A stretch of DNA of 5,880 bases, from assembly GCA_002083985.1 (NCBI GenBank), contig MTER01000173.1, positions 1 through 5,880 of the forward strand, given 5' to 3'. The notes beneath the pieces are model-generated. The model was given only the letters and a program-made list of their open reading frames with translations. It was not told the DNA's origin and searched no databases. Source of the stretch: Candidatus Altarchaeales archaeon A3 (lineage in GTDB: Archaea > Altiarchaeota > Altiarchaeia > Altiarchaeales > Altiarchaeaceae). This document shows, piece by piece, positions 1 to 5,583 of the stretch; position 1 is the stretch's first letter; each line of letters starts with the position of its first letter. Position numbers and translations under genes: made by a program.

Positions 1-1
1 A

Positions 2-3000
2 ATTTCTAATTTCTCTTATGGTTTATATTCAACTTCATCATCAAACACCATAATAAATAATTCTATGTGCAATAACACAAATAACGACCTTTATTCAGGT
101 GATTGGGCAACTTCAAGCGGTAGTAATAACACCTGCGATAAACCTGACGGATGGAATGACGCTGGGACAACAGGGTGCGATTATGTATGTGGAGGCGTAA
201 GAATTAACTGGATACTTCCATTAAATAACACAAGGAGTTATGATAATACTCCTGAATTGAAATTCTACCTTGCGGATAAATATTCATCTGCTATAAATTG
301 GACAGTGTATGTAATTAATAAAACTACTGGCACTTTAATCTCTTCTCAAAACGGGACTGTTAATAACAAGAATAATATGACTGTAAATATATCCACTCCT
401 TTGGAGATAGTAACAAATCCTACCAATTATACATTCATTATTGAAGCAAAAAGTGAAGTGGGTTATAAGACCAACTCTTCCAATTTAACATATTATTTTG
501 TTAAGACAATTGTTACTCTTCAATCACCTGCAAATAATGAAGAGTTCCCATCTAACACAACTCAAATAAATTTTTCTTTTATTGTTGAAGATCCATTTTA
601 CCCAACTTTAAGTTGTTCATTGTATATAAACGATGTTTTTGAAGCAATTAATGAGACCTCCAGTAGAGATGTCGTTACTACTTTCACAGTGACTAAAACA
701 TTTGTTGAAAATAGTAACTGGACAGTGAATTGTATAAATGGACAGAGTGTTTCAAATAATGCATCCCGTAATTTTACAATTATTAACTGTTCTTGCATTA
801 ATTGTTCTGACTGTGAGAATAAGTTAAATAGTGCAAGTTGTTCGGAAATAAAATTAAATGCAAACATTACAAATATTTCAGGAAATTGCATAAATAACCC
901 AGTAAATTTCTCAAACAAAATTTTTGACTGTCAGGGGCACATAATTTCAGGAAATAATTCAGGAATCGGAATCTTAACAACTTACCCGAATGCAACGGTT
1001 ATGAATTGCCTGATTTATAATTTTAGTTACGGTATTCAGACAACAGGAGTAAATTTCACTAGTCTAAATAACACACTATCCAATAATTCCGCAGGAATTG
1101 GATTTTTTGATTTTCCTACTTTGCAGGAATATGACCCTTCAGGAAATGTATGGTGTGACGGATACTACAAATACAAAAAAAGAATGAAGGTAAATTTCAC
1201 TACTTCAGGGGATAAGCAGGTTTATTTTGATTTTCAAAATTACGTCCCAAATTTTAATGCAAACACTATAAGAGTGTTGGATGGTAATTGTAGTTGTAAG
1301 GATTACCAATACTCAAAAATTCCTGCCTCAAATGGACAATATGTGGTAAGCATATTGGATGCAGATGCGTCTGTAAATTACTATATTTATTTTGGTAATT
1401 TTTCTGTTGAAAATGATACTTGTGGGAATGTGCCTCCTTCTTTTTTGTCCTCCCAAATATTAAGCAGAAATATAACTAATGATGATATTTTTTATGGGAG
1501 TGAGAATTGGGTTTGCGACAGGCAAAATACAATACTACTTATGAACATCACAAGTTTAAACGACATTTATGTCGTAGATAATGCAACTGGGGGGGAATAT
1601 TTTATTTTGGAGTGGGCATACAGAGATGATTATAACGCTTATTGTGCAAACATTCTTCAAAACGGCGCAGGGATAAAAAACTTAACTTTTAGAAAGAAAA
1701 CCTCCGGATATATTGAGCCTCAGCAATGTATATTGGTGAATTATGTGAATTATAGTCCCTATTACACCTCCGTAATAAAAGCAAATGCTAATAATGGTTA
1801 TTTTATATTTAATTTGACTATAAACCAATATACTGGGGCGCCTGAAATAATACACACTCCTTTTTATTATAGTTTTGTGCCACAATCTATTAGTAGCCCT
1901 AATGGAGGGTCATTAAACCTTTTAGGGCATTATAATTTTCTTTTAAATACTACTGAGGCTGCTTTTATGGGATTTGGGGTAACTTGTAATAAGACGATGG
2001 CTTATATTGAGGATACTACTCAAAAAACAATATATATAAATCAAAATGAAACGACAAACATATCCTTCAAAAATAATAGCATTTGGCTGAATTATACCAA
2101 TGAAAGTGTGTGTGCCGTTGGTAGTGGCATAAACAACACAAATGGAAAAATTTTATATTTCCACAGTTCTACGAATAAAAGCGTTTTTATCCTTTATGAT
2201 AATTTTGAGGGCGGAGCTCCACAAGGGCAAATTTCAAATGTTTCTTGTGAAAACGGAAAAATACTTATTAAAATGACTGATGGTTATTGGGCGCTTCCAC
2301 GCCCAACACAATGTGAGATGCGTTTTATCATAAACGAGTTTGAAACGGCAGGTTTGGGTTTGGAAAGTAGAATAAATGAATCCAACAACTTTGCCACATA
2401 TCATCAATGCTGGATTGATACAAACCCACCTACAAAAGTTGAATATCAAACTGGAGGCGTATTTTCTTACGCTCCTCAAAAAGTAGCTTCAACATCTTCA
2501 CAAATAGAAACAGGCTCAGAAATTCGCTCAGTTTCCGAGAAAAACACTTCATACATAAATTTCCAATTATTAATAAATAACAGTATGGATGCAGACACTC
2601 CTAATGTTACCATTAATTTTGAAAATATAACCTGTGACAAGCACCCAATCAACGCAAACAGCAGCGTAATTTTCAACTGCAACTATACGGGTATTTGGAC
2701 GCCAGGATATAATTACACAAGGAATATGTCATTCACCTACGGAAGTGATGGAAATGACACGCAGTTATTCACTTTACGAATTCAACCAGCAATAAAAAAC
2801 CTAAATTCGCAAGTAATAAATACAACAATAAGATATAACCAAAAAGGAGCAATTTTTGTAAATGTTGCCAATGTTTCAGGGAGTAATGTTCAGAATATAA
2901 ACAACAACATATCAAAATGTTACCAAAACAATAGTGAGAATATCACTGGCATTTGTGATGAAGTAAATTGCTCCATAGTAACTGGACAAGGATGCACTGA

Positions 3001-3856
3001 CATCGTCACTGCCATAAATAATCCAGCATGTCAGATTATCTATTTAGAAGCAGATATATATTCAGGCAGTGGAGTATGTATAAATGACCCCTTAAATTTC
3101 ACTAATAAAACTTTGGACTGTCAGGGACATTCAATTTCTGATAATGGAACAGGCACAGCAATATTCTCCTCAAAATACAATGTTACTATAATAAACTGCA
3201 CTATACAAAATTTCAGTTACGGGGCAATTATAACTGGCATAAACTTTTATATTTTCGACTCGGTGATTAAGAATAATTACATAGGCATAAACTTCTCAAA
3301 TTCAACAAACTCAACAATACATAACACAAATATTACTAATAACACAATAGGAGTAAATTTTGAAAATTCAAGGAATATTACAGATATAAATGACAATAAT
3401 ACAAACAACTCCATTGACTGCAGAATATATAATTCTACTCAAAACGGATTTAATTGTTTCAAGTGTGATATTTATTCCTTAATTGTTAAAACAACAGGGA
3501 GGTATAATCGCATTTATTATAACTGTTCCCTTTCAACATATTATATAAATGTTTCAATAAACGATGCAAGTAATGGAACAATCTTTTATAACCACACTTG
3601 TAGTGATAATTATACGAGTTATTATTTTGGAAATGATAATCATTCAATACCCTTCGTTTCTTTTGTTCCACCTGCAAACATTTCTATGAGAGTGTTTAAC
3701 CCAAATACGGAATACATTGAGGAAGTATGCTGTGGAGAAATGAATTTCTATGTCAGGGAAGACAAAACACAAAATATAACAACATCTGTCGCTGTTGGAA
3801 GCATTATCGTTGGAAGTGCGGCATATTTGATGATGCGACGTAGGAGAGGAAGATAA
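2..3856 (+). CDS. Giant Asn-rich surface glycoprotein with beta-helix, Ig-like and DUF2341-like domains, 5' partial
   Basis: The frame is open from base 2 with no stop, and the residues before the first in-window ATG (65) already read as beta-helix repeat (NFSYGLY, then SSSNTIINNS). The true start therefore lies left of the window. In order: the end of a beta-helix; two Ig-like segments (about 193-510 and 509-785, the second ending with the NWTVNC...SRNFTI pattern common in DPANN surface proteins); a Cys-rich stretch and second beta-helix (about 782-1110, DCQGHIISGN); a DUF2341-like domain (about 1148-1420, YKYKKRMKV to YYIYFGNF); a long unassigned beta-rich region (about 1420-2950); a third beta-helix (about 2957-3400, DCQGHSIS and NosD-like N/T/S repeats); and a Cys-rich end (VCCGEMNFYV). 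A hydrophobic helix (about 3776-3835) then RRRRGR gives outside-facing, membrane-anchored topology. About 87 N-X-S/T sequons imply heavy N-glycosylation. It could be a host adhesin or S-layer-associated protein, or a viral spike; sequence alone does not decide. Being the coding sequence is near certain; function is inferred. Confidence 0.93.
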   Translation: MSNFSYGLYSTSSSNTIINNSMCNNTNNDLYSGDWATSSGSNNTCDKPDGWNDAGTTGCDYVCGGVRINWILPLNNTRSYDNTPELKFYLADKYSSAINWTVYVINKTTGTLISSQNGTVNNKNNMTVNISTPLEIVTNPTNYTFIIEAKSEVGYKTNSSNLTYYFVKTIVTLQSPANNEEFPSNTTQINFSFIVEDPFYPTLSCSLYINDVFEAINETSSRDVVTTFTVTKTFVENSNWTVNCINGQSVSNNASRNFTIINCSCINCSDCENKLNSASCSEIKLNANITNISGNCINNPVNFSNKIFDCQGHIISGNNSGIGILTTYPNATVMNCLIYNFSYGIQTTGVNFTSLNNTLSNNSAGIGFFDFPTLQEYDPSGNVWCDGYYKYKKRMKVNFTTSGDKQVYFDFQNYVPNFNANTIRVLDGNCSCKDYQYSKIPASNGQYVVSILDADASVNYYIYFGNFSVENDTCGNVPPSFLSSQILSRNITNDDIFYGSENWVCDRQNTILLMNITSLNDIYVVDNATGGEYFILEWAYRDDYNAYCANILQNGAGIKNLTFRKKTSGYIEPQQCILVNYVNYSPYYTSVIKANANNGYFIFNLTINQYTGAPEIIHTPFYYSFVPQSISSPNGGSLNLLGHYNFLLNTTEAAFMGFGVTCNKTMAYIEDTTQKTIYINQNETTNISFKNNSIWLNYTNESVCAVGSGINNTNGKILYFHSSTNKSVFILYDNFEGGAPQGQISNVSCENGKILIKMTDGYWALPRPTQCEMRFIINEFETAGLGLESRINESNNFATYHQCWIDTNPPTKVEYQTGGVFSYAPQKVASTSSQIETGSEIRSVSEKNTSYINFQLLINNSMDADTPNVTINFENITCDKHPINANSSVIFNCNYTGIWTPGYNYTRNMSFTYGSDGNDTQLFTLRIQPAIKNLNSQVINTTIRYNQKGAIFVNVANVSGSNVQNINNNISKCYQNNSENITGICDEVNCSIVTGQGCTDIVTAINNPACQIIYLEADIYSGSGVCINDPLNFTNKTLDCQGHSISDNGTGTAIFSSKYNVTIINCTIQNFSYGAIITGINFYIFDSVIKNNYIGINFSNSTNSTIHNTNITNNTIGVNFENSRNITDINDNNTNNSIDCRIYNSTQNGFNCFKCDIYSLIVKTTGRYNRIYYNCSLSTYYINVSINDASNGTIFYNHTCSDNYTSYYFGNDNHSIPFVSFVPPANISMRVFNPNTEYIEEVCCGEMNFYVREDKTQNITTSVAVGSIIVGSAAYLMMRRRRGR
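8..64 (+). repeat. Beta-helix module, copy 1 (C-terminal edge only)
   Basis: The first in-frame residues of the window, NFSYGLYSTSSSNTIINNS, match the position after the last conserved Cys in the two downstream modules (IYNFSYGIQTTGVNF at about 1017-1061 and IQNFSYGAIITGINF at about 3205-3249). This shows a third copy of the module, mostly outside the window. Confidence 0.65.
782..1110 (+). repeat. Beta-helix module, copy 2
   Basis: The module order is: Cys cluster (NCSCINCSDC), LN...CSEIKLNANI, GNCINNPVNFSNK, DCQGHIISGNNSGIGI, MNCLIYNFSYGI and LNNTLSNNSAGIGF. It matches copy 3 block by block, including at DNA level around gactgtcaggg-cac versus gactgtcaggg-acat. The fold is inferred as a right-handed parallel beta-helix of the NosD / pectate-lyase-like type from the D-C-Q-G-H motif and the N-rich rungs. 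Confidence 0.75.
1148..1420 (+). other. DUF2341-like domain inside the surface glycoprotein
   Basis: The segment begins W-C-D-G-Y-Y-K-Y-K-K-R-M-K-V and continues through KQVYFDFQNYVPNF, NTIRVLDGNC and ILDADASVNYYIYFGNF. This is the usual order of DUF2341 domains: an initial 'Y+yr+.itI' strand, a 'dlRf.D..g..l.y.i' middle, and a closing 'i.pLaa.st.tIyLYYGN' strand. The domain is found in many archaeal and bacterial secreted proteins and is thought to be a beta-sandwich possibly involved in ligand binding. Assignment is from pattern memory, not a profile search. Confidence 0.6.
2957..3400 (+). repeat. Beta-helix module, copy 3
   Basis: The third copy reads CDEVNCS...GCTDIVTAINNPACQIIYL, SGVCINDPLNFTNKTLDCQGHSIS, IINCTIQNFSYG and then NNYIGINFSNSTNSTIHNTNI, with typical NosD-like rungs of about 22-24 residues (NNxIGINF..S.NNTI). 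It aligns with copy 2 along its length and runs on into further rungs (NNTIGVNFENSRNIT). Confidence 0.75.
3776..3853 (+). other. C-terminal transmembrane anchor and Arg-rich tail
   Basis: About 20 mostly apolar residues (TTSVAVGSIIVGSAAYLMM) are followed directly by RRRRGR and the stop codon. By the positive-inside rule the bulk of the protein is extracytoplasmic. Neither a PGF-type archaeosortase tripartite tail nor a sorting LPXTG signal is present. Confidence 0.85.
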
Positions 3857-3880
3857 GCCACATTCTTTAATATTGGATAA

Positions 3881-3890
3881 TTTTAATTAA
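3881..3890 (+). promoter_or_regulatory. Candidate TATA box for the 56-residue membrane protein gene
   Basis: TTTTAATTAA starts 26 bases before the ATG at 3907, the spacing expected of an archaeal TATA box on a leaderless or nearly leaderless transcript. No GGAGG/GGTG-like ribosome site precedes the ATG. The high A+T background makes such boxes common by chance, so support is weak. Confidence 0.3.
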
Positions 3891-3906
3891 TATTCACTTT
3901 GATAAA

Positions 3907-4077
3907 ATGCCGAATCACGATTGCATAAGAAATTATATAAAACAAGGATACTCATATTATGAAGCGAAAGAAAAATGTGAGGGTGGAGTTATAATTCCTT
4001 TAATTCTTACAGCTGTAATTATAGCTGGTGGAATTTTCATAGTAAAAAAAATATCAAATAGAGGAGTTACAAATTAA
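3907..4077 (+). CDS. 56-residue single-pass membrane protein with a paired-Cys N-terminal head
   Basis: I do not recognise a family. The ATG lies 50 bases after the glycoprotein stop, in the ATAAAATG context seen at other starts in this window. Residues 1-26 form a small polar head with two Cys (C6 and C24) bracketing a probable helix-turn-helix (IRNYIKQGYSYYEAKEK). Residues about 29-47 are a clear transmembrane helix (VIIPLILTAVIIAGGIFIV), followed by KKIS and a short tail. The positive charges after the helix suggest the Cys-containing head faces outside, where the pair could form a disulfide. Its place directly after the anchored glycoprotein suggests a membrane partner or, if the locus is viral, a minor envelope protein. 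It is real by its clean domain layout and spacing, though its small size leaves some doubt. Confidence 0.7.
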   Translation: MPNHDCIRNYIKQGYSYYEAKEKCEGGVIIPLILTAVIIAGGIFIVKKISNRGVTN

Positions 4078-4142
4078 TTTACTCCAAGTATTGAATCCTA
4101 AAAACACAGAAGAGTAACATTCAATACCATAATATTAAATTA

Positions 4143-4265
4143 ATACAATTAATAAACGCTGATGTGAACGGTGCACACAGCATAATTAAAAAAGCATTTC
4201 CAAATGCATATGCAAATGGAATATAGGGTGTAGGGCTTCACCCGGTAAGATTAGGAATTTATTGA
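4143..4265 (+). pseudogene. tnpB: tnpB C-terminal relic (IS200/IS605-family)
   Basis: The frame through 4152 reads INADVNGAHSIIKKAFPNA, then YANGI, a TAG stop (4224-4226), and GVGLHPVRLGIY with a stop at 4263. NADVNGAxxIxxKxFPNAxxxGIxGVxLHPVR is the familiar C-terminus of many TnpB proteins. It includes the RuvC-III Asp (the D of NADVNGA) of this RNA-guided nuclease. The TAG falls where functional homologues usually have Glu (GIEG), so a single GAG/GAA-to-TAG change is likely. Upstream the frame is open to about 4095 but has no start, no zinc-finger CxxC pairs and no RuvC-I or -II motif, so more than 90% of the gene is missing. This is what remains of an insertion sequence between two genes of the cluster. 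The family call is by recognition of the motif, not a search. Confidence 0.75.
4226..4243 (+). ncRNA. Hairpin at the tnpB 3' end, possible omega-RNA (reRNA) remnant
   Basis: GGGTG (4226-4230) pairs with CACCC (4239-4243) around an 8-base loop, within the most G+C-rich patch of this gap. In IS200/IS605 elements the omega-RNA guide scaffold overlaps the tnpB 3' end and runs to the transposon right end, and stems in this position are typical. Whether any RNA is made from this relic cannot be told from sequence. Confidence 0.35.
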
Positions 4266-4350
4266 AATGGTTTTACAAAGTTGTTAAATTAATTTGCAAC
4301 AAGCTTAAACATAACAAAATCAGAATATGCTCAATAAAGAGTGGAGGTTG

Positions 4351-4381
4351 CTCGTGATTTTTTGACAGTTACGAGTGATTT
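4351..4381. repeat. Small inverted repeat with nested direct repeat; candidate transposon right end
   Basis: CTCGT (4351-4355) and ACGAG (4371-4375) form a 5-base-pair stem, and GTGATTT occurs at both 4354-4360 and 4375-4381. It lies about 90 bases after the tnpB relic frame, a distance where an IS200/IS605 right end with its hairpin could lie. The arms are short, so this is tentative. Confidence 0.25.
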
Positions 4382-4420
4382 ACCATATGATATTGAGCAA
4401 GTTCCAAAATCACAATATTT

Positions 4421-4448
4421 AATTCATAAAAAATCATTATTTATTAAA
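4421..4448 (+). promoter_or_regulatory. Shared leader / candidate promoter of the 120-residue basic protein gene
   Basis: AATTCATAAA starts 28 bases before the ATG at 4449 and recurs 26 bases before the ATG at 4857. Both copies end in the same 14 bases, TTATTAAAATGGCG, which run into the second codon. The position suits an archaeal TATA-like element with a very short leader. The conservation also fixes the start at 4449, rather than the GTG at 4341. Confidence 0.45.
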
Positions 4449-4811
4449 ATGGCGAAAATTAAAAAAAGAGTATTTTTAAAGGCTGCAGGAAAATTAATAA
4501 AACAAATTCAGAAAAAAGTACCGTCTGTATCTTTGAATGCGTGCAAAGTTGCTTTTGGCATTAGAAAAGCAGGTAGAAAAGTGGGTAGAAAAAAGACTTA
4601 TGGAGCATCTTTAAAACTAAAAAAGATTTTAAATGGGATTAAGGTTTCAAAAGTCAGAAAAACTAAAAGCAGAACAAGAAAAAATGGATTTAAACAGATA
4701 GGTGGATTAAGAGGCGTATATGGTAGGGGGCGAAGACCTAATATTGATATAAATGAAATTATGGGAAATGATAAGAGTTTAAATGAATTTGGAAGTTTTT
4801 TTCAACAATAA
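4449..4811 (+). CDS. 120-residue highly basic protein, candidate nucleic-acid-condensing protein
   Basis: I do not recognise a family. The ATG at 4449 is preferred to the in-frame GTG at 4341 because its leader and first codons match those of the next gene, and the extra 36 residues would be read from transposon debris. The protein has 34 Lys+Arg in 120 residues, and residues 1-99 contain no Asp or Glu at all; all four acidic residues lie in the last 21. The core has amphipathic basic helices (1-25), a Gly/Lys/Arg region (38-80) and a YGRGRRPN motif (91-98) that loosely recalls an AT-hook. The mildly acidic tail (NEIMGNDKSLNEFGSFF) could be a docking segment. Such a charge layout fits a chromatin-like or virion-core protein that packs DNA or RNA; a ribosomal protein is less likely because no known fold is evident. 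GRRP recurs at the end of the 150-residue protein downstream. Confidence 0.85.
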   Translation: MAKIKKRVFLKAAGKLIKQIQKKVPSVSLNACKVAFGIRKAGRKVGRKKTYGASLKLKKILNGIKVSKVRKTKSRTRKNGFKQIGGLRGVYGRGRRPNIDINEIMGNDKSLNEFGSFFQQ

Positions 4812-4830
4812 AAATCAATAAAACAATAAC

Positions 4831-4856
4831 AATTCATAAATCATAAAATTATTAAA
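4831..4856 (+). promoter_or_regulatory. Shared leader / candidate promoter of the 72-residue basic protein gene
   Basis: This is the second copy of the AATTCATAAA ... TTATTAAAATGGCG leader, with the first block 26 bases before the ATG at 4857. No Shine-Dalgarno sequence is present. Confidence 0.45.
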
Positions 4857-5075
4857 ATGGCGCAAAAAAGAGGTAAAAAAAGGAGTATTACAAAAAAAAC
4901 AAAGATTAAAGCAGTTTCATTAAAAAAAATGCTTTTAGTTGGAGCTATGAGAAATATAATAAACAGGAAGGGTGCAACGGGATGCGTACGAGTATTAGAC
5001 AGAGTGTTGAAAATAAAACTAAAGTCGAAAAAAAAGGCAAAAAAAAGGCAAAAAAGCCGATTCCGATTAATTTAA
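4857..5075 (+). CDS. 72-residue Lys/Arg-rich protein, candidate genome-packing protein
   Basis: I do not recognise a family. The protein has 28 Lys+Arg in 72 residues (39%) and a single acidic residue (D48). Both ends are basic tails (AQKRGKKRSITKKTK, and KSKKKAKKRQKSRFR), and they flank a short apolar core (about 20-52, VSLKKMLLVGAMRNII to VRVLDRVLKIKL) that could form two helices. It follows the 120-residue basic gene by 45 bases with a near-identical leader, so the two are probably co-expressed. The charge pattern resembles small viral core proteins or linker-histone tails, by analogy only. The tail is encoded by A8-GGC-A8-GGC-A6 (5028-5055), a run where polymerase or ribosome slippage is possible. 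A long reverse-strand frame overlaps it but is a shadow. Confidence 0.8.
   Translation: MAQKRGKKRSITKKTKIKAVSLKKMLLVGAMRNIINRKGATGCVRVLDRVLKIKLKSKKKAKKRQKSRFRLI
5028..5055 (+). repeat. A-rich short tandem repeat, A8-GGC twice then A6
   Basis: AAAAAAAAGGC occurs twice in tandem (5028-5049) and is followed by A6. It encodes the Lys-rich tail of the 72-residue protein. The other two frames also read as Lys-rich tails ending at nearby stops (-1 frame at 5078-5080, +1 frame ending after about 15 codons). Confidence 0.7.
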
Positions 5076-5080
5076 TATAA
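5071..5080 (+). promoter_or_regulatory. Candidate TATA box for the 150-residue protein gene
   Basis: TTTAATATAA starts 31 bases before the ATG at 5102 and overlaps the preceding stop codon. Position and composition fit an archaeal TATA element, but the background is so A+T-rich that the match is only suggestive. Confidence 0.3.
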
Positions 5081-5101
5081 ATTATTTTAAACAAATATAA
5101 A

Positions 5102-5554
5102 ATGAGTATAAGTGTAGATAAAAAAGCCGCAGCGAATATAGCCACAGCTGCTGTTGCTATAGCAGTTACGGAACTTGGAAAAACATACGGGATTAAAATA
5201 GCGGAAGATACTTTTAAAAAGGGAGTTGCAGATAAAAGCATAATCCCGAATATAAAAAACATTGATCTGGCCGACGGTATAGTAGGTGTAGCTGGATTGA
5301 TGGGAGCAATATTGATACCGCGCAGAAATGGAGAAAATATAAGCGGGAAGAATAAGCTGTTAGACGTTTTGAAAACAGCTTCAGCAGGTGCTTTTTTAGG
5401 AGCAGTTGCTAATCTTTCAAGTAGGTATTCAAAAAGTATAGCTAAGGTATCTTCAGGCAGATGTATGCAAAACAATGCTTCAAGACAGGCCATAACCCAT
5501 AATGATACCTATGTGGATAATAATTTTAGAAACACCGGGCGAAGACCAATATAA
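5102..5554 (+). CDS. 150-residue Ala/Gly-rich membrane-type protein ending in GRRPI
   Basis: I do not recognise a family. The ATG follows ATAAA and lies 26 bases after the previous stop. There are three apolar segments: residues about 8-22 (Ala-rich, NIATAAVAIAV), 56-73 (LADGIVGVAGLMGAILIP, then RR) and 87-105 (LDVLKTASAGAFLGAVANL). They are joined by charged loops. The polar C-terminal 45 residues end NTGRRPI. The small-residue-rich helices suggest close packing in a membrane or a helical coat, as in some viral membrane or scaffold proteins. The 11-base stretch GGGCGAAGACC that encodes GRRP is identical in the 120-residue basic gene (4728-4738 and 5537-5547). Codon use is consistent with real coding on this strand, so the 182-residue reverse frame is a shadow. 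There is no cleavable signal peptide. Confidence 0.85.
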   Translation: MSISVDKKAAANIATAAVAIAVTELGKTYGIKIAEDTFKKGVADKSIIPNIKNIDLADGIVGVAGLMGAILIPRRNGENISGKNKLLDVLKTASAGAFLGAVANLSSRYSKSIAKVSSGRCMQNNASRQAITHNDTYVDNNFRNTGRRPI

Positions 5555-5564
5555 TTTTTAAAAG
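5555..5564 (+). promoter_or_regulatory. Candidate TATA box for the 38-residue miniprotein gene
   Basis: TTTTTAAAAG starts 29 bases before the ATG at 5584, directly after the stop of the 150-residue gene. Evidence is position and composition only. Confidence 0.25.
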
Positions 5565-5583
5565 CACATAATAAAATAAGAAA

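Larger units (their letters stand above)
4078..4448. other. Intergenic region without an intact gene; holds tnpB relic and transposon-end-like sequence
   Basis: No open frame with a credible start spans this 371-base gap. It contains a 7-base inverted repeat (ATTGAAT 4090-4096, ATTCAAT 4119-4125), the tnpB C-terminal relic, a GGGTG/CACCC hairpin, a 13-base sequence repeated near the right end of the window (4271-4283), and a small hairpin plus direct repeat (4351-4381). A frame continuing left from the 120-residue basic protein is open back to a GTG at 4341, but it starts inside the transposon-like debris. Confidence 0.6.

Noticed and set aside
65..67. ATG at 65 as the start of the glycoprotein
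   Set aside because: The frame is open to the left edge and encodes beta-helix repeat sequence before this Met, so it is internal.
598..918. Reverse-strand frame of 106 residues (with others at 1682-1885, 2234-2479, 2476-2682 and 3486-3677)
   Set aside because: All lie inside the continuous glycoprotein frame, which has clear domains; the antisense products look like composition-driven shadows.
4090..4125. ATTGAAT / ATTCAAT inverted repeat as a terminator
   Set aside because: Seven A+T-rich base pairs around a 22-base loop are easily due to chance, and no T run follows.
4341..4448. GTG-started N-terminal extension of the 120-residue basic protein
   Set aside because: The extension (36 residues) has acidic residues and a composition unlike the rest, is read from transposon-like debris, and the shared leader points to the ATG at 4449.
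4945..5493. Long reverse-strand frame (182 residues, hydrophobic)
   Set aside because: It is antisense to two well-supported + strand genes; its hydrophobicity is the expected mirror of Lys-rich and Ala-rich codons, and it has no promoter or recognisable domain.
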